Shown here: piece by piece, positions 45,227 to 53,758 of the stretch | Layout: every line of letters begins with the position of its first letter | How positions within the stretch are numbered: the stretch's first letter is position 1 | Source: Paraburkholderia domus | Lineage (GTDB): Bacteria; Pseudomonadota; Gammaproteobacteria; Burkholderiales; Burkholderiaceae | Length of the DNA stretch: 64,000 nucleotides | Assembly (NCBI RefSeq): GCF_905220705.1 | Contig: NZ_CAJNAT010000016.1 | Span: 1 to 64,000, forward strand | Direction: 5' to 3' | The notes under the pieces: generated by a model | Database searches by the model: none | The model's input: only the letters and a program-made list of their open reading frames with translations | What the model was told of the DNA's origin: nothing | Program-made: the position numbers and the translations under genes

Positions 45227-46642
45227 ATGGCGCAAAGTGTCATCACACGGGTCGGCGAAGGTCTCTCTGCAGAGCGGGACAGCGCGACACAATATGACCC
45301 GAGATACGACCCGCTGGTCTCACCGGGACCGGGCCACGGCAAGCAATACGCACCGACCTACTGGGCCGCGACTGCCGGCACGCCGCCGCCCGACGATGGT
45401 CCGATCACGAAAGACATCGACGTGGACGTGGCGATCATCGGCGGCGGGTATACGGGGCTCGCAACGGCGCTTTGTCTGGCGCGCGATCACGGCATCAAGG
45501 CCGTGGTGCTCGAGGCCAACAAAACCAGTTGGGGCTGCAGCAGCCGCAATGGCGGGCAAGGGCAGAACGCGTCGGGCCGTCTGTCGCGCTCCCAATGGAT
45601 CGAGCGTTGGGGTAAAGACGTCGCGTTGAAAATGCACGACGAGATCCAGGAAGGCTTCGACAACTTCAAGTCGCTGGTGGCCGAAATCGATTGCGATCCG
45701 CAGCCGGGCGGCCACTTTCTGATTGCGCACCGGCCGCGCATGATGGCCAAGCTCGCCGCCGAAGCCAAGGTCTGGAAAGACGTGTTCGGGTACCCGTCCG
45801 AGCTTATCGACCAGGCCACGTTTCGCCGCGAGTATGTCAACGATTGCGAGGCGGCCGGCGCGCTTCACGAACCGGAGGGTATCGGCATCCACGCGCTGAA
45901 ACTCGCGTTCGGTTATCTGCGACTGGCACGCGAAGCGGGTGCGCGCGTCCATCCGGCGAGCCCGGTAATCGGCTGGGAAACCATCAACGGCATTCATCAT
46001 CTGCGTACGCCGGGTGGCATTGTGCGGGCACGGTCCGTGGGTATCGCGACCGGCGCGTATACGGCGCAGAACCTGCATCCTTCGCTGACGAGCAAGGTGA
46101 TGCCGATCCTGTCGAATTCGATGGTGACGCGTCCGCTCACGCAGCAGGAAATCGCCGACTGCAATTTTCGAACGACCCAGGTGCTCACCGATACGCGCAC
46201 CTTGCGGTTCTACTATCGCTTCCTGCCGGACAACCGGCTGCAGATCGGCAGCCGTAGCGCGATCACCGGTGCGGATGCACCGAATCCGCGCCACTACGAG
46301 TTGCTCGTCGAAGGAATGGGGCGCAAGTTCCCGGCGTTGCGCGGTGTGCAGATCGACTACTCGTGGTGGGGCTGGGTGGATGTGAGCCACGACATGATGC
46401 CGCGGGTGTGCCAGCCGGATCCGAAGCAGTCGGTGTTTTACGCACTGGGTTACGGCGGCAATGGCGTGTCCTATTCCCAGCAGGCGGGGCGCCGCCTCGC
46501 CGAACGGATAGCGGGTAAAGGGGCGAAGCAGACGCTGCCGATCTTTACTACGCCGTTGCCCGGCCATCCTTTCGCACCGTTCCGTCGCATCGGACAACGG
46601 ATGCTCTACCAGATGTATTTCCGGCGCGACGAGAAGCCTTGA
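45227..46642 (+). CDS. tauY: FAD-dependent oxidoreductase, probable taurine dehydrogenase large subunit TauY
   Basis: A 471-residue DAO-family flavoprotein. The dinucleotide-binding motif is AIIGGGYTGLATAL (near residues 66-79), with 'EANKTSWGCSSRNGGQ' next (typical for PuuB-like and TauY-like enzymes, where the Asn-Gly-Gly binds FAD). The C-terminal 'YALGYGGNGVSYSQQAGRRLAE' completes the site. In taurine dehydrogenase it deaminates taurine to sulfoacetaldehyde and ammonia with electrons passed to the respiratory chain. Gamma-glutamylputrescine oxidase is the main alternative by similarity; the SnoaL neighbour and the Xsc island argue for TauY. RBS gaggag precedes 45227. Confidence 0.65.
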   Translation: MAQSVITRVGEGLSAERDSATQYDPRYDPLVSPGPGHGKQYAPTYWAATAGTPPPDDGPITKDIDVDVAIIGGGYTGLATALCLARDHGIKAVVLEANKTSWGCSSRNGGQGQNASGRLSRSQWIERWGKDVALKMHDEIQEGFDNFKSLVAEIDCDPQPGGHFLIAHRPRMMAKLAAEAKVWKDVFGYPSELIDQATFRREYVNDCEAAGALHEPEGIGIHALKLAFGYLRLAREAGARVHPASPVIGWETINGIHHLRTPGGIVRARSVGIATGAYTAQNLHPSLTSKVMPILSNSMVTRPLTQQEIADCNFRTTQVLTDTRTLRFYYRFLPDNRLQIGSRSAITGADAPNPRHYELLVEGMGRKFPALRGVQIDYSWWGWVDVSHDMMPRVCQPDPKQSVFYALGYGGNGVSYSQQAGRRLAERIAGKGAKQTLPIFTTPLPGHPFAPFRRIGQRMLYQMYFRRDEKP

Positions 46643-46883
46643 GCGCGCTCTGCGTGCCGCGCCACCCGCGGCACGTCATTCGCCAGTCGTCGTGCCCCAC
46701 GGGCACGGCGCTGCGCAGCCAGACAGGGCTGCGCGTTAAGTCATATGAAAAGATACGATGAAGCGAGGCGCGCAAGCGCCCTCGCTCGATCCGAATTGGC
46801 GGCGCTCAGGTTCCGGGAATGCACGCAACTCCGCATGCAGCCCCGCGCGACCGGCGCCGACATCAACAGGATGTGGAGGTGAC

Positions 46884-48311
46884 ATGGAAGTATCGAACAA
46901 GAGTGAACTGAAGACCGGCCTCAAGGAGCGCCACATGACAATGATCGCGCTGGGCGGCGTGATTGGCGCGGGCCTCTTTGTCGGCAGCGGTGTGGTGGTC
47001 CAGCAGGCCGGCCCAGCGGCGGTTCTGTCGTTTCTGATTACGGGCGGCCTGATCGTGCTCGTGATGCGCATGCTCGGAGAAATGGCGTGCGCCATGCCGG
47101 CGGTGGGGTCGTTCTACGAATACGCGCGGCTAGCCTTTGCCGGCAAGCGCGGGCCGGGCAAACTGGCCGGCTTTCTGACCGGGTGGATGTACTGGTATTT
47201 CTGGGTCATCGTGGTGGCCGTCGAGGCGGTGGCCGGCGCGAAGCTGGTTCAATTCTGGCTGCCGGATACGCCGGCGTGGGCAATCAGCCTTGTCTTGCTG
47301 GTCGTGTTGACCGCGACCAATCTGATCTCTGTAGGCAGTTACGGCGAGTTCGAGTTCTGGTTCGCGTCCATCAAGGTAGCGGCGATCGTCGTGTTTCTGT
47401 TCCTCGGCGGGCTCTATGTACTGGGTCTGTGGCCCGCGTCGATGCATACCACGGCCGTGATGCCGACGTTGCTTTCGCACGGCGGGTTGATGCCGAAGGG
47501 GATCGGACCGGTGCTGAGCGGGGCCGTCGCGGCGACGGGTTTCTACTTCGGCGCGGAGATCGTCACCATTGCCGCTGCGGAAGCGCATGAGCCGGTCAAG
47601 GCTGTCGCCAAAGCCACCAATTCGGTGATCACCCGCGTGCTGATTTTCTATGTCGGCTCGATCCTGCTCGTGGTTGCGCTGGTACCGTGGAATTCGCCGG
47701 GCATGGCAACGCCGTATGTGAGCGCGCTCGATGCAATGGGTATCCCGGCCGCGGCCAATGTCATGAACGCGATCGTGTTGACCGCGGTGCTGTCCGCACT
47801 CAATTCCGGCCTTTACGCGGCGTCGCGGATGATGTTTGCGCTGACCCGCCACGGCGATGCGCCGGCTGGGCTCGCCAAGGTCAATCGCCGCGGCGTTCCC
47901 GTTCGCGCGATCCTGATCGGCACCTTGTTTGGCTATGTGTCGGTCATCATGTCTTATGTATCGCCCGACACGGTGTTCGCATTCCTAGTTAATTCTTACG
48001 GCACGGTGGCCATTTTCGTCTATGTGCTGATCGCCGTGTCGCAACTGAAGCTGCGCGCGCGGCTCGAGCGCGAGGCACCTGAGAAGTTGCGTGTGAGGAT
48101 GTGGTGCTACCCGTATCTGACCTGGTTCGCGATCGTTGGCATGATCGGCATTCTGGTTGCGATGGCGTTCATACCGGACCAGCGCACGCCGCTGTGGCTC
48201 GGGGTGGTGAGCCTCGGCGTGCTGCTCGTGGCGTATGCGTGGCGGGCCCGGAAACGGGGCGCGGCTTCAACTGAACCGGAATTCGTGGACTATCGGCCTC
48301 GTACCCATTGA
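46884..48311 (+). CDS. APC-family amino acid permease, candidate taurine importer
   Basis: A 475-residue APC transporter with 12 helices of the GabP/ProY/AnsP type. 'HMTMIALGGVIGAGLFVGSGVV' is helix 1 with the unwound GxIGxG substrate motif (about residues 17-38). It follows tauXY by 241 bp on the same strand and precedes the IclR gene, so it sits inside the island. Taurine is a beta-amino-acid-like sulfonate, so an APC permease could import it as proton symporter. Substrate not provable from sequence. Start at 46884 with gtggaggtgac upstream; the longer open frame has no such site. Confidence 0.85.
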   Translation: MEVSNKSELKTGLKERHMTMIALGGVIGAGLFVGSGVVVQQAGPAAVLSFLITGGLIVLVMRMLGEMACAMPAVGSFYEYARLAFAGKRGPGKLAGFLTGWMYWYFWVIVVAVEAVAGAKLVQFWLPDTPAWAISLVLLVVLTATNLISVGSYGEFEFWFASIKVAAIVVFLFLGGLYVLGLWPASMHTTAVMPTLLSHGGLMPKGIGPVLSGAVAATGFYFGAEIVTIAAAEAHEPVKAVAKATNSVITRVLIFYVGSILLVVALVPWNSPGMATPYVSALDAMGIPAAANVMNAIVLTAVLSALNSGLYAASRMMFALTRHGDAPAGLAKVNRRGVPVRAILIGTLFGYVSVIMSYVSPDTVFAFLVNSYGTVAIFVYVLIAVSQLKLRARLEREAPEKLRVRMWCYPYLTWFAIVGMIGILVAMAFIPDQRTPLWLGVVSLGVLLVAYAWRARKRGAASTEPEFVDYRPRTH

Positions 48312-48405
48312 TGCCTGCCTGACGCTTGCTGTTTGATGTGCAGCGGTTGATCGTTCGAGATCTCCGCTGCACCCATGCTAATGCCAGGGTGGCGGCGCGT
48401 TGTCG

Positions 48406-49242
48406 CTATTTCGACATGGCCATTGCGGCCGCCGTTGCGGGCTGAAGCAGCGGTCCGATGCGCACGGCTATTTCCTTGAGCTTCGGCACCGCTTTCAACA
48501 GATCCTCCAGACTGGCCCGCGCCGTAGGGGAGTGAACGGCCAGCGCCGCGAGCACACGGCCATCCTCGACGTTGCGCACCGGCACCGCGACCGCCACCAT
48601 CCCGCGCACGAATTCCTCGTTGTCGACACCGATGCCGCGCATGGCGAGGCGGTCGAGTTCCGCTTCCAGCAGATCGACATCGGTCAGGGTGCGATACGTC
48701 ATCGATTTGAGCGGCAAGCGCCTGATGACTTGTCCGCGCTCGGTCGCGTTCATCTGCGAAAGAAACAGCTTGCCGCTGGCGGTGCAATGCAGCGGGACGC
48801 GCGTGCCCGGTTGCAGATGCAGACGCAAGGGTTCGCTCGTCTCGACGCGCTCGACGTACAGCACGGTATCGCCGTCGAGCACGGTGAGATTGCAGGTCTC
48901 GCCGAGCGCGTCCACAAGCGTGCGCAGCAACGAGCGGCACGCACGCGTAAACGTGCTGTTCGCGAGCGTGGTCAGGGCGAGCTGCGTGGCGCGCGGCCCG
49001 AGCGCAATGGCGCGATCGGCCCCGCGCGAGTCCGGCATGTGCGTGACGTAACCGCGTGCTTCGAGCGACTCGATCAGCCGCATCAAGGTTGCCTTCGGAA
49101 TCTGCAGACGTAAGGACAACTGGGAGAGTGAAGACGGTTGTCCGGCGGAGGCAAGTTGTTCCAGCACGTTGAGCGCGCGCAGGACGCGGGTGTCGTCGGC
49201 GGGCTCGTGAGGGGGTGAGGGGAGATGCGTGGTGTCTCTCAT
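48406..49242 (-). CDS. IclR-family regulator, candidate IseR
   Basis: A 278-residue IclR protein. The winged helix is at residues 20-85 ('SLSQLSLRLQIPKATLMRLIES' is the recognition part), followed by a GAF-like effector domain starting near residue 105. It is divergent from the GMC dehydrogenase with 220 bp between starts, and isethionate gene clusters in other bacteria include an IclR regulator (IseR), so it is the best candidate for the isethionate or island regulator. The shared intergenic region carries an interrupted palindrome and one copy of the 24-bp motif also seen at the cobS-like and xsc promoters. Start at 49240-49242; the longer frame would cover the operator region. Confidence 0.85.
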   Translation of the reverse strand: MRDTTHLPSPPHEPADDTRVLRALNVLEQLASAGQPSSLSQLSLRLQIPKATLMRLIESLEARGYVTHMPDSRGADRAIALGPRATQLALTTLANSTFTRACRSLLRTLVDALGETCNLTVLDGDTVLYVERVETSEPLRLHLQPGTRVPLHCTASGKLFLSQMNATERGQVIRRLPLKSMTYRTLTDVDLLEAELDRLAMRGIGVDNEEFVRGMVAVAVPVRNVEDGRVLAALAVHSPTARASLEDLLKAVPKLKEIAVRIGPLLQPATAAAMAMSK

Positions 49243-49317
49243 TGTCCTTCCCGAGGCGGATGAAGGTGATTGCAGCCCGAACGGATCAGTGACAACCCGG
49301 ATAAACGCGCACGGACA

Positions 49318-49367
49318 GATTGAATAGTGAAACGAAAAAGTCGGTTTTCGTACCGGTTCATTCAATC
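49318..49367. promoter_or_regulatory. interrupted palindrome between iclR and the GMC dehydrogenase
   Basis: Perfect outer arms GATTGAAT and ATTCAATC with inner arms ACGAAAA and TTTTCGT. It lies in the divergent intergenic region, probably an IclR operator. Confidence 0.6.
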
Positions 49368-49403
49368 CTAACCGGATTTGCTTGAAGTCGAAACTCTCAT
49401 CCA

Positions 49404-49427
49404 ATAAATTGAGACGAAATGATCCGG
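49404..49427 (-). promoter_or_regulatory. degenerate copy of the island operator before iseJ
   Basis: On the minus strand this reads CCGGATCATTTCGTCTC and then an A/T-rich end. It matches 13 of 15 core positions of the site at 58916-58939. It is 35 bp before the iseJ candidate start. Confidence 0.55.
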
Positions 49428-49462
49428 TTTTAAAAAACAACGGCATCGGCTCGGAGACATCA

Positions 49463-51124
49463 ATGGTACGGAGTTTCGACTACGTGGTCGTCGGCGCGGG
49501 ATCGGCTGGCTGTGTATTGGCCAACCGACTCTCTGAAGATGGCCGTTACTCGGTATGCCTGCTCGAAGCGGGGCCGCCAGACCGCTTCCTGTGGATCCAT
49601 ATCCCGATCGGTTACGGCAAGACCATGTTTCATCCGGTCTACAACTGGGGCTTTTACACCGACCCGGATCCGAACATGCACGATCGCAAGCTCTACTGGC
49701 CGCGCGGGCGCACCTTGGGTGGCAGCAGTTCCATCAACGGGCTGATCTACATTCGCGGTCAAAAAGAGGATTACGACCACTGGGCCGCACTCGGCAATCG
49801 CGGTTGGAGCTGGAATGAGTGCTTGCCGTACTTCCGGCGGCTCGAACACAACGAGCTCGGCGAGTCGCCGACACGCGGCGTGGACGGCCCTTTGTGGGCC
49901 TCTACCATCAAGCAGCGCCACGAACTCGTCGATGCGTTCATTGCTGCGTCGAATCGCCTGGGCGTCCCAACGGTCGACGACTTCAATCAGGGTGATCAGG
50001 AAGGGGTCGGCTATTACCAGTTGACCACGCGGCGCGGCTGGCGTTGCTCGACTGCCGTCGCTTACCTGAAACCCGCGCGCAAGCGTCCGAATCTGCAGAT
50101 CGAGACTGACGCGCTGGCCTCGAAGATCCTCTTCGAAGGCACACGTGCGACGGGTATTCGCTATGTGCAACACGGCAAGGTGCATGAAGTGCGCGCGCAC
50201 CGTGAGGTGGTGCTGACGGCAGGCGCGCTGCAGTCGCCGCAATTGCTGCAGGTGTCGGGCATCGGGCCGGCGAAATTGCTCAATGAATTCGGTATTCCGG
50301 TGGTCGCCAATCGAGCCGGTGTTGGGGAGAATCTGCAGGACCATCTGCAAGTACGCCTGACCTATGAAGTGACGCGGCCGATCACGACAAATGACTTGCT
50401 ACACTCCTGGACGGGCCGCGCGAAGATGGGTCTGCAATGGGCGCTGTTTCGCGAAGGGCCGCTGTCCGTCGGCATCAATCAGGGCGGCATGTTCTGCCGC
50501 GCATTGCCGGATGAGGCGAAAACGCCCGACATTCAGTTCCACTTCTCCACGCTCTCAGCCGACACCGCGGGTGGCGATGTTCACGCGTTCCCCGGCTGCA
50601 CCTATTCGATCTGCCAGTTGCGGCCGGAGTCGCGCGGAAGCGTGCGGATCCGCTCGAGCGACATGCACGACGCGCCGTCGATCCAGCCGAATTATCTGGC
50701 GACCGATCTCGACCGCCGCACGACGGTCGCGGGTGTGCGTTTCGCGCGCCGCGTCGCCGCCGAGGAGCCCATGGCATCCCTGATGAAACGTGAAGTGCGT
50801 CCGGGCCGCGAAGCGCAGAGCGATGAGGAAGTGTTGGATTTTTGCCGCGAATATGGCCAGACGATTTTTCATCCGTCCGGCACCGCGAAGATGGGCGTCG
50901 CGAGCGATCCGGGCGCGGTGGTCGACGAACGATTGCGCGTGTATGGCACGCAAGGATTGCGGGTGGTCGATTGCTCGATCATGCCGACCCTCGTTTCCGG
51001 CAATACCAACGTACCGATTGTGATGGTCGCCGAAAAGGCGTCCAGCATGATTCTCGAGGATGCCCGTGCCGGCGACCGGCCGGCTGGGCAAGTGCAGTCG
51101 CGGAGCACGGAAGCGCATTACTGA
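49463..51124 (+). CDS. iseJ: GMC-family flavoprotein dehydrogenase, candidate isethionate dehydrogenase IseJ
   Basis: A 553-residue GMC oxidoreductase. The FAD motif is VVGAGSAGCVLANRL (residues 8-22). 'RGRTLGGSSSINGLIYIRG' is the second FAD signature (about residues 80-98), and the active-site base region carries HPSGTAKMG and 'SGNTNVPIVMVAEKAS'. Family members include choline dehydrogenase. IseJ of Cupriavidus necator is a membrane-bound GMC dehydrogenase that oxidises isethionate to sulfoacetaldehyde; the IclR gene in front, the MHS transporter behind and xsc-pta nearby reproduce that cluster. Other alcohols as substrates are not excluded. The start at 49463 has ggagacatca upstream. Confidence 0.75.
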   Translation: MVRSFDYVVVGAGSAGCVLANRLSEDGRYSVCLLEAGPPDRFLWIHIPIGYGKTMFHPVYNWGFYTDPDPNMHDRKLYWPRGRTLGGSSSINGLIYIRGQKEDYDHWAALGNRGWSWNECLPYFRRLEHNELGESPTRGVDGPLWASTIKQRHELVDAFIAASNRLGVPTVDDFNQGDQEGVGYYQLTTRRGWRCSTAVAYLKPARKRPNLQIETDALASKILFEGTRATGIRYVQHGKVHEVRAHREVVLTAGALQSPQLLQVSGIGPAKLLNEFGIPVVANRAGVGENLQDHLQVRLTYEVTRPITTNDLLHSWTGRAKMGLQWALFREGPLSVGINQGGMFCRALPDEAKTPDIQFHFSTLSADTAGGDVHAFPGCTYSICQLRPESRGSVRIRSSDMHDAPSIQPNYLATDLDRRTTVAGVRFARRVAAEEPMASLMKREVRPGREAQSDEEVLDFCREYGQTIFHPSGTAKMGVASDPGAVVDERLRVYGTQGLRVVDCSIMPTLVSGNTNVPIVMVAEKASSMILEDARAGDRPAGQVQSRSTEAHY

Positions 51125-51125
51125 C

Positions 51126-51146
51126 GCAGAAGCAGAAGCAGAAGCA
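51126..51146 (+). repeat. short hexanucleotide repeat after iseJ
   Basis: GCAGAA occurs three times in tandem plus a partial unit, starting 2 bases after the iseJ stop. Low-complexity slippage-prone tract, no known function. Confidence 0.7.
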
Positions 51147-51319
51147 ACGAACCGAAGTCGCTTCAAGAAGTAAATCGATTGCTACCTGACTCGCTGCACT
51201 CGAAGTCGATAAAAGCAGCGTGCAGGCAGTGAAATTCGTGCCCCAGGAGGAGACAGACAGGGGCTCAAAGACTGCTGCGTTGCCGGGACGGCGCGCGGCC
51301 ACCCATCGGAGGAGACGCT

Positions 51320-52624
51320 ATGGCAATCGATAAGCGAGTTATTCGCCGCGTTGCATTCGCGAGCGTGATTGGCGCGACGGTCGAATGGTATGACTTTTTT
51401 CTATACGGCGTCGTCGCCGGCATTGTGTTCAACAAGCTTTACTTTCCCGCTCACGATCCGCTCGTCTCGACGATGCTGGCCTACGGCACGTTCGCCGTCG
51501 GCTTCGTGACGCGACCGCTCGGCGGCGTGATCTTCGGTCACTTCGGCGACAAGGTCGGACGCAAGTCCGCGTTGATCTGCACACTCATCATCATGGGGAT
51601 TTCGACGGCGGGGGTCGCCTTCGTGCCGACCTTTAACCAGATCGGCATCTGGGCGCCCATTCTGCTGCTCTTCCTGCGCGTGTTGCAGGGCATCGGGCTC
51701 GGTGGCGAATGGGGTGGCGCGGTGCTGATGGCCTATGAATATGCTCCGCCGAACCGGCGCGGTCTGTTCGCAAGTTTGCCGCAGATCGGCCTGGCGATTG
51801 GTTTGTGTCTTGCGTCGGGCATCGTCGCGGGCATTTCCCGGCTGCTGCCGGAAGCGGCGTTCCTCTCATGGGGGTGGCGGCTCGCGTTCGGCGCTTCGTT
51901 GCTGCTCGTGGTGCTCGGCCTCTACATCCGCCTCAAGGTGATGGAGACACCCGAGTTTCTCGCGCTCAAGCGCAATCGCCGCGACGTGAAAATCCCTTTC
52001 GTCGACATGATCACGCGCTATCGCAGTTCGGTGCTGCTCGGCATGGGCGCGCGCTGGATCGACGGGGTGTTTTTCAACATCTTCGCGGTGTTCATGATCG
52101 GCTACCTCACGCAACGTCTTTCGATGAGCCGCACGGAAGCACTCACTGGTGTGATGATCGCGGCGATGGTGATGTGTTTCTTCATCCCTGTCTTCGGCAG
52201 GATGTCGGACCTGATGGGACGCGCGCGCGTGTATCGCTGGGGCTCGCTGATCTGCGGCGCCTCGGTGCTGCCGGCGTTCTGGCTGATGGAGACGCAGGCC
52301 GGCAACACGCTGGCCATCTGGCTCGGTGTGGTGATCCCGTTCGGCATCTTCTACGCCATGGTCTACGGACCGGAAGCTGCGCTCTTTGCCGAACTGTTCG
52401 ATCCTGAGGTGCGCTATACGGGCATCTCGTTCGTGTATCAGTTTTCGGGCATCTTCGCGAGCGGCCTCACGCCGATCATCGCGACGGCGCTGCTGCGGCT
52501 CAATGGCGGCAAGCCCTGGTACGTGTGCGTCTACGTGATTTTGTCGGCGCTGCTGTCGGCATGGGCGGCGCGAGCGATGGAACGGCGCGCGAAACCTTTC
52601 GACGAGATGGCGGCCGCGCGTTGA
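51320..52624 (+). CDS. iseU: MFS transporter of the MHS type, candidate isethionate importer IseU
   Basis: A 434-residue metabolite:proton symporter with 12 helices. The MHS signature is clear: 'ATVEWYDFFLYG' in helix 1, 'RPLGGVIFGHFGDKVGRKSAL' in loop 2-3, and 'GIGLGGEWGGAVLMAYEYAP' in helix 4. Members import small carboxylates, betaine and similar. In isethionate clusters of terrestrial bacteria the transporter IseU is a major facilitator, which fits here, directly after iseJ (195 bp gap). The substrate call is from context. RBS ggaggagac is strong. Confidence 0.78.
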   Translation: MAIDKRVIRRVAFASVIGATVEWYDFFLYGVVAGIVFNKLYFPAHDPLVSTMLAYGTFAVGFVTRPLGGVIFGHFGDKVGRKSALICTLIIMGISTAGVAFVPTFNQIGIWAPILLLFLRVLQGIGLGGEWGGAVLMAYEYAPPNRRGLFASLPQIGLAIGLCLASGIVAGISRLLPEAAFLSWGWRLAFGASLLLVVLGLYIRLKVMETPEFLALKRNRRDVKIPFVDMITRYRSSVLLGMGARWIDGVFFNIFAVFMIGYLTQRLSMSRTEALTGVMIAAMVMCFFIPVFGRMSDLMGRARVYRWGSLICGASVLPAFWLMETQAGNTLAIWLGVVIPFGIFYAMVYGPEAALFAELFDPEVRYTGISFVYQFSGIFASGLTPIIATALLRLNGGKPWYVCVYVILSALLSAWAARAMERRAKPFDEMAAAR

Positions 52625-52682
52625 CGGCGTAGCCCGCCGGGTGGACGCGGACAAAGCGCCGCTCAAGGTGCGAGATTCTGTT

Positions 52683-52716
52683 TATAATAAAAACGGAACA
52701 AATCGTACCGAAAATT
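52683..52716 (+). promoter_or_regulatory. promoter -10 and operator of the cobS-like gene
   Basis: A perfect TATAAT lies at 52683-52688, with only a weak -35 candidate. Directly after it, at 52693-52716, is a copy of the island motif with core GGAACAAATCGTACC followed by GAAAATT. The location over the expected transcription start suits repression. Confidence 0.7.
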
Positions 52717-52768
52717 GACGCCGCCCGGCGGCCGTCAAACGATGCCCCGGAGTGGGGAGGAGAATGAA

Positions 52769-53758
52769 GTGACTGATATCGTGACTGGCAAACCCGACAG
52801 AATGGTCGCGGTACGCACCGTTTTCGGCATCGATTCGAGCCTCATGGTGCCAGCTTTCAGTGAGCGCGACGACCATGTGCCGGAGATCGACGAGGTCTAC
52901 CGCTTCAATCCGGAGGTGACGCTGGCGATTCTGGCCGGCTTCAGCCGAGACCGCCGGGTGATGGTGCAGGGCTTGCACGGGACTGGAAAGTCGACGCACA
53001 TCGAACAGGTTGCGGCCCGCCTCAACTGGCCGTGCGTGCGTGTCAATCTCGACGGCCATATCAGCCGCCTCGATCTGGTCGGCAAAGACGCGATCGTGGT
53101 GCGTGACGATCTGCAGATCACCGAGTTTCAGGAAGGGATCGTGCCATGGGCGTTGCAGCGCCCGGTCGCCCTGATCTTTGACGAATACGATGCGGGGCGT
53201 CCGGATGTGATGTTCGTGATCCAGCGCATTCTCGAGCGCGACGGCAAGTTCACCTTGCTCGACCAGAATCGGGTGATTCATCCGCATCCGTACTTCCGCA
53301 TGTTCGCCACCACCAACACGGTGGGGCTGGGCAATCTGAACGGTTTGTATCACGGCACGCAGGTGCTGAATCACGCGCAGATGGACCGCTGGAACGTGGT
53401 GGCCACGCTCAACTATCTGCCGCGGGCGGAAGAGGCCGGTATCGTGCTCGCGCGCGTACCGGAACTCGCTGACGAGGCGGGACGCGCGCTGATCGAATCG
53501 ATGGTGAGCGTGGCGGAACTCACCCGCAAGGGTTTCGCCAGTGGCGATCTGTCGACGCTGATGTCGCCGCGCACGGTGATCAACTGGGCCGAGAACTGCC
53601 AGATCTTCCACGATCCCGCGATGGCGTTTCGTCTGACCTTCCTGAACAAGTGCGATGAGGCCGAGCGCTCGATCGTGGCCGAGTATTTTCAGCGCTGCTT
53701 TGGCACCGAACTCGAGGCCGAAGCCAACGTTGAAAACCACGCGGCGGGCATCCGTTGA
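52769..53758 (+). CDS. CobS-like AAA+ ATPase (MoxR/CobS family)
   Basis: A 329-residue AAA+ protein. Walker A is GLHGTGKST with Lys74, Walker B VALIFDEYDAG, sensor 1 'MFATTNTVG' (Asn), and an arginine-finger region near 'HAQMDRWNVVATLNYLP'. It is most like CobS, the ATPase of aerobic cobaltochelatase, but no CobN or other cobalamin gene is near. CobS-like and MoxR-like ATPases with VWA partners also act as chaperones that remodel or insert metal into enzymes (for example CoxD/E, NorQ/D, CbbQ/O). GTG start at 52769 with GGAGGAGA 6-10 bases upstream. The stop overlaps the partner start (TGATG). Its promoter carries the motif shared with xsc. Confidence 0.8.
   Translation: MTDIVTGKPDRMVAVRTVFGIDSSLMVPAFSERDDHVPEIDEVYRFNPEVTLAILAGFSRDRRVMVQGLHGTGKSTHIEQVAARLNWPCVRVNLDGHISRLDLVGKDAIVVRDDLQITEFQEGIVPWALQRPVALIFDEYDAGRPDVMFVIQRILERDGKFTLLDQNRVIHPHPYFRMFATTNTVGLGNLNGLYHGTQVLNHAQMDRWNVVATLNYLPRAEEAGIVLARVPELADEAGRALIESMVSVAELTRKGFASGDLSTLMSPRTVINWAENCQIFHDPAMAFRLTFLNKCDEAERSIVAEYFQRCFGTELEAEANVENHAAGIR

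Noticed and set aside
45320..46597. 425-codon open frame on the minus strand opposite the TauY-like gene
   Set aside because: Antisense to a flavoprotein with intact FAD motifs; composition is typical of frame shadows.
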